Origin: SPDF01 sp963812085
Lineage (GTDB): Bacteria; Gemmatimonadota; Gemmatimonadetes; Gemmatimonadales; GWC2-71-9
Reading direction: 5' to 3'
DNA: 64,000 nt
NCBI GenBank assembly: GCA_963812085.1
Contig: CAWETL010000003.1
Coordinates: 124,001-188,000 of the forward strand
In this document: positions 8,317-17,381 of the stretch, piece after piece
Layout: the number at the start of each line of letters is the position of its first letter
Position numbering within the stretch: the stretch's first letter is position 1
The notes under the pieces: generated by a model
What the model was told of the DNA's origin: nothing
The model's input: the letters and a program-made list of their open reading frames with translations, nothing else
Database searches by the model: none
Translations under genes and position numbers: made by a program

Positions 8317-10313
8317 GTGCCGCTCCCACCGATCAGGCGCGCGCGCCATTCGGCCGGCGTGGCTCCGAGGTGGCAGGGGGTGCACTCCTGCGTCGCGTAG
8401 TGGTTCGCCTGCGGCTGGTGGCAGGTCAGGCAAAACGGCCGGGACGGCGTCAGCTGGGCGATGTTGGCCGGCGTGTGGCAGGCGTCGCAGGCCTGGTGCG
8501 CCACCACGGGCGGCGCATGGGGCTGCTCGAGGTTTCCACCGGCGTGGCAGGCGGCGCAGTCCTTCGCTTCCGTGTGGTGCTGGTCGTGGCACGCGACGCA
8601 GGTCGTCTCGGCGGTGCCCGGCTCGAGCGACACGGGGGTCGTGTGGCAGTCCTTGCAGGCCAGGCTCGAGTGCCGCGCGTGCTGGAACGTCACGTCCCGC
8701 GGGCGGGGCGCGTGATTCGGCACCGTAACGGTGACCTGAACCGTCTCGGGACCCTGGCGGGAGGGCTCATGGCACGCCGCGCATTCCCGCTTCGAGGCGG
8801 CGGTGTGGTGGCAGATCTGGCAACCGCGCGGCGCCGTGAAGTTGAGCGTCGCCGTCGGCGAGCTGGTCGTGTGACAGGTGATGCAGGGCAGGTCCTTGTG
8901 CCGGCTGTGGGCAAAGCTGTCGGCCGGCGCCGGGACCGGAGAGACAAACGCCGCCGGAGGATCATCATCCGGCGGCGCGTCGCCCTTGCCGTGGGGGCCG
9001 ATCGGGTCTGGCAGCGCCGACACCGACCGGAGCGCCTTGGTGGTGTCGAAGGGCAGTGGAGGCTTCCGGACCGCCTTTCCGGTGGCGGAGCCCCGCACCC
9101 GCTCGTGGCAGGACGCGCAGGCGCTGGCGTCCACCCGGGCCGCGTGCGGCGTGTGGCAGGTCTCGCACTGCGTGGCCACCTTGCGATGCGCCGCGCCGGT
9201 GTGGAACTCCACCTTCCGCCAGTCCCCGTGACAGGCCGCGGTCGCGCAGGATTTCAGCGCGTCCGCCGGCTTCACGTTCTCGTGCGGGTTGTGGCACATG
9301 CCGCACTTGCCGTTGTGCGGGTCGCGCGTCGGGTCGAAGTCGGCCAGGCGCTTCTTCATCTCGTGGCAGCTGAAGCACTGGCTGTCGCCCGGGCGGAGGG
9401 TGCCCGTGGCGGAGTCTACCGTGGCCAGGCGCGGCACCGCGGCGGTGAACTCGTGGCAGACGGCGCAGTGGAGGCCGGTCTGGTCGGCCATCTTGCCCAG
9501 CCGGATCTTCACGTCGGCCGTGAGGTGACAGCCCTTCTGGGCGCAGGTCGAGTCCACCGGCACGAACCGGTGCGCCGAGCGGGCGTGGCAGGTCAGGCAC
9601 TCGATTTTCCGGTCCTTCAGCGAATCGGACTCGAAGTGGACCCTGTGTCCCGCCGTGGCGGTAATGGCCTGCCAGGTCTTCCTGGCGTCGCCCGTCTCGT
9701 GGCAGCTCTTGCAGACGGTCGGCGGTACCTTTGCGTGCGGCGGCACCTTGTCGGGGCGGTTCACCATCCAGAGCACCAATTCCTGGGCCTGCGCGATCTT
9801 GTCGGGCAGGTGGCACTGGTGGCATTCGAGCGTGTCGTGCTTGCCCTCGAGCTGGTTCACGATCAGGTAGGTGCCGGTGTCGGGCCGGACGAACGGCTGC
9901 CCCGCGGGAATGAAGACGTGGCAGCCGCGACAGAAGTTGTTGTTGTGCTCCATGTAGTCGTTGGCCTTGTAGGCCACGCCGAGCGCCGCCACGAGGAACA
10001 CGCCCACGGTGGAGGCCATCAGGAGCTTGGTGCCCCGGCTCCGGGTAACGAGCCAGGTCCAGATGTCCTTCCGGTGCTTCCAGAGGAACGACAACACCAC
10101 GACCGCCACGATGGCGCCGAGCACGATGCCCGACACCATCACCCAGCCGGGCCGCTGGAAGATCCACTGCACCACCTTGATCATCGGGTCCGGCAGCGGG
10201 GAAGGGACCAGCCCGCTGTCGGCCTGGGTGGTGTGTAACGAATCGACCATGGCCCCCGACAAGGAGTCGGGAGCCATGGCCGGGAAGAGGGAAACCAGGG
10301 TCTGCGCGATCAC
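8313..10313 (-). CDS. Membrane-anchored multihaem cytochrome c (18 CxxCH + 2 CX4CH)
   Basis: The 666-residue protein has two N-terminal transmembrane helices (about residues 57-77 and 97-115). The chain then becomes periplasmic, and its first haem site is CRGCH in the segment NNNFCRGCHVF, reminiscent of the NapC/NirT quinol-dehydrogenase start. I count 18 canonical CxxCH sites plus CAQKGCH and CATAACH, which have four residues between the cysteines. It probably takes electrons from the quinone pool or the hydrogenase side and passes them outward. A low-complexity Pro/Asp linker (about residues 420-455) separates two haem-rich halves. The operon partners are tight: four bases after the upstream gene and a 4-base overlap with the barrel gene. 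Confidence 0.88.
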   Translation of the reverse strand: MIAQTLVSLFPAMAPDSLSGAMVDSLHTTQADSGLVPSPLPDPMIKVVQWIFQRPGWVMVSGIVLGAIVAVVVLSFLWKHRKDIWTWLVTRSRGTKLLMASTVGVFLVAALGVAYKANDYMEHNNNFCRGCHVFIPAGQPFVRPDTGTYLIVNQLEGKHDTLECHQCHLPDKIAQAQELVLWMVNRPDKVPPHAKVPPTVCKSCHETGDARKTWQAITATAGHRVHFESDSLKDRKIECLTCHARSAHRFVPVDSTCAQKGCHLTADVKIRLGKMADQTGLHCAVCHEFTAAVPRLATVDSATGTLRPGDSQCFSCHEMKKRLADFDPTRDPHNGKCGMCHNPHENVKPADALKSCATAACHGDWRKVEFHTGAAHRKVATQCETCHTPHAARVDASACASCHERVRGSATGKAVRKPPLPFDTTKALRSVSALPDPIGPHGKGDAPPDDDPPAAFVSPVPAPADSFAHSRHKDLPCITCHTTSSPTATLNFTAPRGCQICHHTAASKRECAACHEPSRQGPETVQVTVTVPNHAPRPRDVTFQHARHSSLACKDCHTTPVSLEPGTAETTCVACHDQHHTEAKDCAACHAGGNLEQPHAPPVVAHQACDACHTPANIAQLTPSRPFCLTCHQPQANHYATQECTPCHLGATPAEWRARLIGGSGT

Positions 10314-10317
10314 GCGA

Positions 10318-12036
10318 CTATCGGATCGAACTGCTCAGCTTCAGCTGCCCGGTCGCACGGTTGTAGTACACACCCGGGCGGCTCAGGGCCTTGTCCATGA
10401 TCGCCTGCACGTTCGCCGGCGGGGCCGGCAGGTACGTCGGATAGGTGGCCACCAGCGCGCTGATGCTCGCCGACAGCAGCGCCTCGTAGTAGAACGGGTT
10501 GTGCGCGCCGTAGCTGCCGTCCTTGTGGCCGTAGAGATCCTCGGCCAGCATCATCACGTTGAACAGCGCGCCTTCCGCCGGAGAGACATGGTTGTCGGTG
10601 CCGAGGAAGGCCTGGTACGTGGCCTCCGCGCCCGTCCCCACCGGGTTGCCCGAGACGAAGAGCAGCTTGGGCAGGTAGCCGGCGTCCAGCGCATCCATGT
10701 ACGGCTCGCCGCCGGTGTTGACCGCCGGGTTGTTATCGGTCCAGAGGATGTCGGCGAGCGTCGCGATCTGGGCCCGCTCCGAGATCAGCGCGGAGGAGGC
10801 GGCGTCGGCGCTGGCGTGGCAGCCGCCGTTGACGCAGCCCGACCAGTTCCGGGTGCTGCTCGGCGTGTACGCGCAGCTGTTGTCCTTGACCGGGATGCCG
10901 GTGACCGGATCCAGGCAGGGATCGGGCGAGAAGAGGTGCCCGACCGACTGGAAGACGAACCCGCTGGAGTCGGTGACGGTGAAGCGGTTGACGTGGCAGC
11001 CGGCGCAGAGCCGCGGATTGGCCGTCGACGCGTGGGACGTGAAGGCCTGCGAGCTGTCGTACGCGAAGCCCTGCGGGATATAGCCGGCGCCTTCGCCCAT
11101 CAGGATCGGGCCCTGGGCGGCGTGCGCTCCGCGGGACGTCGTCGTGGCGGTCGAGTTGGTGAAGCTGCCGCTCGGCGTGGTGCCGCGGTTGTGGCAGGTC
11201 ATGCAGAGATTCTGCGTCGGATCCGGGCTGTCGATCGGCCGGCGGAGCTGGCCCTGGTAGGGGCTGCCGTGCGGATCGTGGCAAACGGCGCAGGTGGCCG
11301 GCGGCAGGGTGGTCGTCGGCCGATTGAGTCCTTCTCGATGAAGTGGCTCGGCTCGCCGTTGAAGCGGGCGAGGGCGGCGCGACCTTCATGGCAGCCCTGG
11401 CACGACGCGTTGGCCGCCTGCGAGGCGTTGGCCGCGGAGTCGGCGTGGCCGGTCTGGGACCACTGCTCGGTGAACGGCTCGTGCTCGCCGCTGTGGCAGC
11501 CGCCGCAGCTGGCGGTGGTGTCCTTGCCCCCGGTGGCGGTCTTGCCGTAGATGCCGGCACGGGCCAGCGGGTGATTGGTGGTCGACGGGCTCGACACGTG
11601 GGTGTAGCCCGGGCCGTGGCAGCTCTCGCACTGGACGTCGTGGTACGCGGGGCTCGCGACGGCGTTGTAGCCGGCGGTGCTGGAGTCCGGTCCGAGCGCG
11701 ATCGAGTTGCCGTAGCCGCTCACGGTGTGGCAGCCGTAGCAGTAGCTGGCCGCGTGCCCCGGAGTTGACCAGGTCGTCGTAGGCCCCGGCGTGCTTGGTC
11801 GACACCCACTGACCCTGGTAGCTCACGTGGCAGTTGCCGCAGGTGGTCTGCTTGGTGGAGGCCGTGTAGTACCCCATGAAGCCGTTGACCGAGTCCGGCG
11901 GAGGATTGAATGCGGGCCGCTCCACCGGCACGTCCACGTACTCGGTGTTGGTCTCGGTACACCCGGCCATGAATGCCACGGTCAGGGCGCCGAAGAGGGC
12001 CGCGAAGGATCGATTGAGGACCATGCGAGACGTCAT
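10318..12036 (-). CDS. Multihaem cytochrome c lipoprotein, two apparent frameshifts
   Basis: First gene of the conduit operon, divergent from the hydrogenase. It starts MTSRMVLNRSFAALFGALT and continues to a lipobox (FMAGC, about residue 26), so it should be a lipoprotein. The coding frame changes twice. One extra base in the CCCC run at 11757-11760 moves it before the haem site CYGCH, and one missing base near 11330 moves it before CAVCH. With both repaired the protein is about 570 residues with eight CxxCH sites plus one CX4CH (CVNGGCH), and the haem motifs continue smoothly across both joints. The C-terminal third, about 200 residues, is haem-free and of unknown fold. I read it as one intact gene with sequencing errors. 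A true pseudogene is less likely. Confidence 0.8.
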
Positions 12037-12377
12037 AAGAAAGACCCTTGGTGAGGGAGGACGCGGGCAATGTTCCCTGCTCCGCAGCTTCGCGCAATCC
12101 CCCTCCGTGGCAATACGGGGCCTTCGTTACAAACTTTAGCGTTCCTTCACATCACCTTGCGAGATTCTTATGCGGCCAACACCCTTTCCACTATGGCGGC
12201 GAGTTGCGGCGCTGGCGATGCCGCCAGCGCTCCGTAATTCTACTGAAGCGATCTTCAGGATGACTTCAGGATAGGTTTATCCAATGCGTCCAAGTTGACC
12301 ATAGTCATTTCCCCCCGACGGCGGGTTCGTGCCCGCCGCCGGTCCATCCCGCACCATGTGGACCGGAGGTCAACCGA
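12037..12377. promoter_or_regulatory. Divergent control region between cytochrome operon and hydrogenase operon
   Basis: This 341-base non-coding stretch is clearly less GC-rich than its surroundings. A 9-bp stem with a 4-base loop lies at 12209-12230. CTTCA direct repeats lie at 12253 and 12264, followed by TAGGTT at 12272-12277 as a -10 candidate. A second stem (cggcggg arms) is at 12319-12338, in the hydrogenase leader. GGAGG occurs shortly before the hydrogenase ATG. I see no credible open frame of its own. Confidence 0.6.
12253..12268 (+). promoter_or_regulatory. Pair of 11-bp repeats upstream of hydrogenase operon
   Basis: CTTCAGGATGA is followed directly by CTTCAGGATAG. The spacer resembles that of the response-regulator promoter (CTTCATAATGA) and of the stress gene (CTTCACGATGC). 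A short inverted copy, CTGAAG, lies at 12243-12248. The distance to the ATG is about 110 bases, unlike the 46-50 at the other sites, so the link is weaker here. Confidence 0.45.
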
Positions 12378-13511
12378 ATGTTCTTCCCCACGCAGTTCCC
12401 CTGGGCCAAGGATCAGACCCTCGGCGAGCACCTCGAGGCCAGCGGCGTCTCCCGCCGCGACTTCCTCGAGTTCTGCGGCCAGATGGCCGTCCTCCTCGGG
12501 CTCACCGAAATGGCCGCGCCGCGGGTGGCCGCCGCACTCGAGGCGGTCAAGCGCCCCGTGGTCATCTGGATTCAGCTGCAGGAATGCACCGGATGCGTCG
12601 AGAGCATCCTCCGGAGCGGCGAGCCGACCATCGGAGAGCTGATCCTGAACCTGGTGTCCCTCGACTACAGCCACACCCTGATGGCCGCCTCCGGCACCGC
12701 CGCCGAGGCGGCGCTCGCCGCCTCGATGAAGGCCAACAAGGGCGAGTACCTGCTCGTGGTGACGGGTTCCGTGCCGCTGGCGGAAAACGGCATGTACACC
12801 ACCATCGGCGGGCGGACGGCCAAGGACGTGCTCCTCGAGGCGGCGGCCGGCGCCAAGGCCGTCTTCGGCGTCGGCGCCTGCGCGCACTGGGGCAGCGTCC
12901 AGGCCGCCAAGCCGAATCCCACCGGGGCCGTCGGCATCGCCGAGGTCATCAAGGACAAGCCGGTGGTGCACCTGACCGGCTGCCCGCCGATCGCCGAGAC
13001 CATCACCGCCACGCTGGTGCACTACCTGACCTTCGGGCGCATTCCCGAGCTCGACGCCGACGGCCGTCCGCTCTTCGCCTACGGCGCCCGGATCCACGAC
13101 CAGTGCTCCCGCCGCGCCAATTTCGACGCCGGCCAGTACGTGGAGGTGTTCGATGACGAAGGGGCCCGCAAGGGCTGGTGCCTCTACAAGGTGGGGTGCA
13201 AGGGGCCGGCGACCTTCAGCCCCTGCCCGATCTTCATGTGGAACATGAAGACCAGCTGGCCCATCGGCGCGGGGCACCCCTGCATCGGGTGCACCGAGCG
13301 CCATTTCTGGGACACCATGACCCCGTTCTACAACCGTCTCCCGAACGTGGCCGGCATCGGCATCGAGCAGACGGCCGACACGATCGGCGCCGCACTCGCC
13401 GTGGGCGCGCTGGCCGGTGTGGCCGCGCACGCCGCCGCCACTACCGTTCACCAGATCCGGTCGCACAAGAAGGCCGCGGCTGCCGAGGGAGGTCACGATG
13501 GCAAAGACTAA
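12378..13511 (+). CDS. hyaA: [NiFe] hydrogenase small subunit, Tat-exported, membrane-anchored
   Basis: Carries the three Fe-S clusters that take electrons from the NiFe site. It has 377 residues. A twin-arginine signal SRRDFLEF (R26-R27) precedes a hydrophobic stretch. The proximal-cluster cysteines are C70 and C73 (ECTGCVES) with GACAHWG and TGCPP. Medial and distal ligands are in IHDQC, GWCLYKVGCKGP, FSPCP and HPCIGC. ECTGC has only the standard cysteines, not the extra pair of O2-tolerant enzymes. A C-terminal hydrophobic helix (TIGAALAVGALAGVAAH) should anchor it facing the periplasm. The large-subunit gene overlaps its end by 14 bases. Confidence 0.96.
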   Translation: MFFPTQFPWAKDQTLGEHLEASGVSRRDFLEFCGQMAVLLGLTEMAAPRVAAALEAVKRPVVIWIQLQECTGCVESILRSGEPTIGELILNLVSLDYSHTLMAASGTAAEAALAASMKANKGEYLLVVTGSVPLAENGMYTTIGGRTAKDVLLEAAAGAKAVFGVGACAHWGSVQAAKPNPTGAVGIAEVIKDKPVVHLTGCPPIAETITATLVHYLTFGRIPELDADGRPLFAYGARIHDQCSRRANFDAGQYVEVFDDEGARKGWCLYKVGCKGPATFSPCPIFMWNMKTSWPIGAGHPCIGCTERHFWDTMTPFYNRLPNVAGIGIEQTADTIGAALAVGALAGVAAHAAATTVHQIRSHKKAAAAEGGHDGKD

Positions 13512-15216
13512 GGTGGTCGTAGACCCCATCACCCGGATCGAGGGGCACCTCCGGATCGAGGCCCAGTCGGAGAACGGGATGATCTCGACCGCGTGGGCGT
13601 CCTCCACGCAGTTCCGCGGCATCGAGATCATCATGCAGGGGCGGGATCCGCGCGACGCCTGGGCGTTCACCCAGCGGATCTGCGGCGTCTGCACCGTCGT
13701 GCACGCCGTGGCCTCCTGCCGCGCGGTCGAGGATGCGCTCGGCATCACCATCCCGCCCAACGCCACCTTGATCCGGAATCTGGTCCACGGAATGCAGACC
13801 ATCCAGGACCACGTCATTCACTTCTATCACCTGCACGCGCTCGACTGGGTGGACGTCATCAGCGCGCTCAGCGCCGACCCGGCCAAGACCGCCGCGATCG
13901 CGAAGAGCATCTCCCCCTGGCCCAACAACTCCGCGACGTACTTCGCGGAGGTGCAGAACCGGGTCAAGGTCTTCGCCTCGGGCGGCCAGCTGGGCATCTT
14001 CACCAACGGCTACTGGGGCCACCCGGCGTACCAGCTCCCGCCCGAGGTGAACCTCCTGGCCGTGGCGCACTACCTGGAGGCGCTGGACTGGCAGAAGGAC
14101 GTCATCCGGCTCCACACCATTTTCGGCGGCAAGAATCCGCACCCCAACTTCCTCGTCGGCGGCATGGCCTCGGCCATCAACCTCAACGACACCGCCACGA
14201 TCAACGCCGCCCGGCTGGCCGACATTCAGGCCATGATCACCCGCGCCAAGCGGTTCGTGGACGAAGTCTACTGGCCCGATGTGCAGGCCATCGCGGGGTT
14301 CTACAAGAACTGGGGCGCCATCGGCGGTGGGACCGGCAACTATCTCGCGGTCGGCGAATTCGCCCCCGTGGATTCGAACGACCTCGGCTCGCTCTACTTC
14401 CCGCGCGGCATCGTGATGAACCGCGACCTTTCCAAGGTGTATCCGTACGACCAGAAGCTCGTGACGGAAGGGATCACCAGCTCGTGGTACGAGTACGCCG
14501 GCGGCGACGCCGCCTCGCTGCATCCGTGGGAAGGCGAGACGACGCCCAAGTACACCGGGCCGCCGGCGCCGTGGACCTATCTCCAGGACGAGAAGAAGTA
14601 CACCTGGATGAAGTCCCCCAGGTATGACGGGCGCGCCATGGAAGTGGGCCCGCTGGCCCGCATGCTGGTCGGGTACGCCGCCGGCCAGAAGGACATCAAG
14701 GAGATCGTCACCGAGCTGCTCAACCGGCTCAACGTGCCCCCGGCCGCCCTCTTCTCGACCCTCGGCCGCGTCGGCGCCCGCTGCATGGAGACGGTGCTGG
14801 TGGCCAACCAGATGCAGAACTGGTACGGCCAGCTCGTCGGGCGCATCAAGGACGGCGACGTCCGCACCTTCAACCCCGACAAGTGGGAGCCGGACACCTG
14901 GCCCAAGGGAAAGGCCCAGGGCTACGGCTACCTGGACGCCGCTCGCGGCGCCCTCGGGCACTGGGTCGAGATCGAGAACGGCAAGATCTCGCGGTACCAG
15001 TGCGTCGTGCCCAGCACCTGGAACTGCTCCCCGCGGGACGAACAGGGCGTTCCCGGTCCGTACGAGGCGGCGCTGATGGACCACCACCCGCTCCTCCGGC
15101 CCGAACAGCCGCTGGAAATCCTGCGGACCATCCACTCCTTCGATCCCTGCATGTCCTGCGGCGTCCACGTGCTCGACGCCCAGGGCCGGCCGGTGGTGGA
15201 GGTCAAGGTCCAATGA
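13498..15216 (+). CDS. hyaB: [NiFe] hydrogenase large subunit
   Basis: Catalytic subunit of 572 residues that holds the NiFe(CN)2CO centre. The ATG at 13498 follows GGAGG and gives the expected N-terminus with ITRIEGHLRIE. The L1 cysteines are C62 and C65 in RICGVCTVVH. The L2 cysteines are C551 and C554 in DPCMSCGVH, followed by a 15-residue tail that the protease encoded at 15967 should remove after the His. All four Ni ligands are present. The large subunit folds in the cytoplasm and leaves with the Tat-bearing small subunit. The gene overlaps the cytochrome b gene by four bases. The family is certainly a group 1 uptake type; I do not assign a lettered subgroup. Confidence 0.97.
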   Translation: MAKTKVVVDPITRIEGHLRIEAQSENGMISTAWASSTQFRGIEIIMQGRDPRDAWAFTQRICGVCTVVHAVASCRAVEDALGITIPPNATLIRNLVHGMQTIQDHVIHFYHLHALDWVDVISALSADPAKTAAIAKSISPWPNNSATYFAEVQNRVKVFASGGQLGIFTNGYWGHPAYQLPPEVNLLAVAHYLEALDWQKDVIRLHTIFGGKNPHPNFLVGGMASAINLNDTATINAARLADIQAMITRAKRFVDEVYWPDVQAIAGFYKNWGAIGGGTGNYLAVGEFAPVDSNDLGSLYFPRGIVMNRDLSKVYPYDQKLVTEGITSSWYEYAGGDAASLHPWEGETTPKYTGPPAPWTYLQDEKKYTWMKSPRYDGRAMEVGPLARMLVGYAAGQKDIKEIVTELLNRLNVPPAALFSTLGRVGARCMETVLVANQMQNWYGQLVGRIKDGDVRTFNPDKWEPDTWPKGKAQGYGYLDAARGALGHWVEIENGKISRYQCVVPSTWNCSPRDEQGVPGPYEAALMDHHPLLRPEQPLEILRTIHSFDPCMSCGVHVLDAQGRPVVEVKVQ

Positions 15217-15980
15217 ACTCCACCACTCCGCGCCACGGCCCCGCGCCGCCGCCGCTCGCCGACTCGCCGCTCTTTCCCCTCGGGCGGCACTTCGACCCGC
15301 CCTCCGGGGACTACCGATGGGTGTCCCCCTGGGGGGGCCCCCTGCGGTTCATGCACTGGGTGGCGTTCTTCGCCATCCTCGCGCTGATCGTGACCGGGTT
15401 CTACATCGGACGCCCGTACTTCCTCACGATGGGCGGCCCGCCCCAGTACCTGATGGGCTACATCCGGCTGGCCCACTTCATCGCGGCCGGGGCCCTGGTC
15501 ATGACCGGACTCGTGCGCGCCTACTGGCTGTTCGCGGGCAACCAGTTCGAGCGGCTTCCGGCGCTCTTCCCGATCCGCCTGCGTGACTGGCAGAACCTGG
15601 TCAAGCAGGTCAAGTACTACCTGATGATCGACCCGGAGCGAGCGCCCCACTACATCGGGCACAATCCGCTCCAGCAGCTGAGCTACACGTTCACGTACGT
15701 GGTCGCCGTCATCATGGTGGTGACCGGCTTCGCGATGTACGGTCAGGCCGCCCCCGGCGGCTTCTGGTACGGCATCACCGAGCCGTTGGTGAACGTGGTG
15801 GGGGGCATCCAGATGATCCGCCTCACCCACCACCTCAGCACCTGGTGGTTCATCATCTTCCCGATCATCCACGTCTACCTGGTCCTCCGGGCCGACATCA
15901 CGGAGCACGGCGGTGGGCTGTCGGGGATCTTCAGCGGCGGGCATTATGTGCGCGCCGACATCCAGTATGTGGACGAATAA
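15213..15980 (+). CDS. hyaC: Hydrogenase cytochrome b subunit
   Basis: A 255-residue di-haem b-type membrane subunit that passes hydrogenase electrons to quinone. Helices lie roughly at residues 47-68, 84-108, 150-175 and 205-230. Candidate haem ligands are His residues in FMHWVAFF, RLAHFIAAG and RLTHHLSTWWFIIFPIIHVY. A 35-residue Pro-rich cytoplasmic extension precedes the first helix. The ATG overlaps the large-subunit stop (ATGA). Its presence argues for quinone as the direct acceptor, though the neighbouring cytochromes could be alternatives. Confidence 0.93.
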   Translation: MNSTTPRHGPAPPPLADSPLFPLGRHFDPPSGDYRWVSPWGGPLRFMHWVAFFAILALIVTGFYIGRPYFLTMGGPPQYLMGYIRLAHFIAAGALVMTGLVRAYWLFAGNQFERLPALFPIRLRDWQNLVKQVKYYLMIDPERAPHYIGHNPLQQLSYTFTYVVAVIMVVTGFAMYGQAAPGGFWYGITEPLVNVVGGIQMIRLTHHLSTWWFIIFPIIHVYLVLRADITEHGGGLSGIFSGGHYVRADIQYVDE

Positions 15981-16476
15981 CCCGCGGCCGACCCTCGTCC
16001 TCGGCCTCGGCAACCCGATCATGGGCGACGACGGGGTCGGCATCCTCGCGCTCGAGCGGTTCCGTGACGCGTTCGAGTGCGAGGAGTGCGTCGAACTGAT
16101 GGACGGCGGTACCTGGGGCATGAACCTCCTCCCGTACATCGAGTCGGCCGGCCGGCTGCTGCTGGTGGACGCGATTCACGGCGGCCTCGGCGCCGGGGAG
16201 GACGTGTTCGTGGCGGGGCCCGACCTGCCGAAGGTCCTGGGGCAGAAGCTCTCGGCGCACCAGGTGGACATCGTGGACGTGCTCACGCTGGCCCAGCTGC
16301 GCGGCACCCTGCCGACCCACACCGTCGCGCTGGGAGTCGAGCCGGCGCGGATCGAGATGCGAGCCGACCTCACACCGGCGGTGGCGCGGGGCGTCACGCG
16401 GCTGCCGGGGCGGATCGCCGACCAGCTCCGGGAGTGGGGCGTCCGCGTCACGCCGCGCGTGGCCGCGCATGCATGA
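15967..16476 (+). CDS. hyaD: Hydrogenase maturation protease
   Basis: Endopeptidase of the HyaD/HupD (M52) family, 169 residues, that clips the large-subunit tail once nickel is inserted. It starts MWTNNPRPTLVLGLGNPIMG, followed by DDGVGILAL. The Ni-sensing acidic and His residues are expected in GNPIMGDDGVG, VELMDGGTWG and LSAHQVDI. The start at 15967 overlaps the cytochrome b gene by 14 bases. Confidence 0.93.
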   Translation: MWTNNPRPTLVLGLGNPIMGDDGVGILALERFRDAFECEECVELMDGGTWGMNLLPYIESAGRLLLVDAIHGGLGAGEDVFVAGPDLPKVLGQKLSAHQVDIVDVLTLAQLRGTLPTHTVALGVEPARIEMRADLTPAVARGVTRLPGRIADQLREWGVRVTPRVAAHA

Positions 16477-16729
16477 GATGAGCGTGGCGGTGGAGGTCTG
16501 CCGCCTCGCGGAGGAACGCCTCACCCCGGCGGAACTGCCGCAGCTCGTCACCGTGGGGCTCGACGTCGGCGACGACGCCGGGCTCGAGCCCAATAGCCTG
16601 CTCTTTTGCCTGGAAGCCCTGCTGGCCGCGCCCCCGTTCCGCGGGGCGCGGCCCGCGGTCAATCGCTGCAGCGGCGATGTCCTCCGCGTCACCTACCTGG
16701 AGCTCGACGATGACCGTCCGGACGATTGA
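16469..16729 (+). CDS. hypA: HypA-like nickel chaperone lacking the zinc ribbon
   Basis: An 86-residue protein beginning MHEMSVAVEVC, the hallmark HypA nickel site (M1-H2-E3). The C-terminus CSGDVLRVTYLELDDD matches the end of HypA. The segment between, where HypA normally has a four-cysteine zinc ribbon (two CxxC pairs), is gone: PPFRGARPAVNRC runs straight into GDVLRV. The gene is in frame and tightly packed, overlapping hyaD by 8 bases and hypB by 20, so this looks like a real deletion and not a broken gene. It may still deliver Ni with HypB, without zinc-dependent docking. Confidence 0.82.
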   Translation: MHEMSVAVEVCRLAEERLTPAELPQLVTVGLDVGDDAGLEPNSLLFCLEALLAAPPFRGARPAVNRCSGDVLRVTYLELDDDRPDD

Positions 16730-17381
16730 ACTGCGGGAGCCGGTCATGGCCCGGAACAACGAAATCGCCGCATCGGTCCGCGCGCGCCTCGCGGCGGCGG
16801 GCGTGCCCGCGCTCAACTTCGTCTCCTCGCCCGGCTCCGGAAAGACGCGCCTCCTCGAGCGGACCCTCGCCGCGCTCGGCGACGAGCTCCGCATCGCGGT
16901 CGTCACCGGCGACGTGCAGACCCAGAACGACGCCGACCGGCTGGCCCGCCACACCACCCGCCTGGTCCAGGCCGTGGTGACCGGCGGCGCGTGCCACCTC
17001 GACGCGAAGCAGGTCGAGACCGCCCTCGAGGCCATCGACCTGGCGGCGACCGACCTGCTGTTCGTGGAAAACGTCGGCAACCTCGTCTGCCCCGCGAGCT
17101 GGGACCTGGGCGAGGACGCCAAGGTCGTGCTCTTCAGCGTCACCGAGGGCGAGGACAAGCCTCTCAAGTACCCCAAGATGTTCCGGCAGGCGCGCTACGC
17201 CGTCCTCACCAAGACCGACCTCCTGCCGCACGTGCCGTTCGACGTGGAGTTGGCCGTGGCCAATGCACGGCAGGTGAACCCCGAGCTGCGCTTCTTCCAC
17301 ACATCGGCCCACAAGGGCGAGGGGCTCGACGAGTGGTTCGACTTCCTCCGGCAGCTGGCCCGGCGCCCCGTCCCGGCCTGA
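16710..17381 (+). CDS. hypB: Hydrogenase nickel incorporation GTPase
   Basis: SIMIBI-class GTPase of 223 residues that drives Ni insertion. The P-loop is SSPGSGKT (about residues 39-46). GDVQTQNDADR and the metal-binding GGACHLDA of the G-domain interface follow. VENVGNLVCPA and LTKTDLL complete the GTP site. It lacks the N-terminal CxxCGC and His-rich nickel-storage segments of some HypB proteins. I start at the ATG at 16710, which overlaps hypA. An upstream in-frame ATG at 16677 would only add hypA-overlapping sequence. Confidence 0.95.
   Translation: MTVRTIELREPVMARNNEIAASVRARLAAAGVPALNFVSSPGSGKTRLLERTLAALGDELRIAVVTGDVQTQNDADRLARHTTRLVQAVVTGGACHLDAKQVETALEAIDLAATDLLFVENVGNLVCPASWDLGEDAKVVLFSVTEGEDKPLKYPKMFRQARYAVLTKTDLLPHVPFDVELAVANARQVNPELRFFHTSAHKGEGLDEWFDFLRQLARRPVPA

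Noticed and set aside
10318..12036. Programmed frameshifting or a pseudogene in the cytochrome lipoprotein
   Set aside because: Two opposite one-base shifts in short runs with no slippery heptamer or structure, and haem motifs intact on both sides, fit sequencing error better.
12134..12160. CTTTA, CTTCA, CTTGC at 11-base steps in the same control region
   Set aside because: Only one of three copies matches the core well, so I do not count it as a site.
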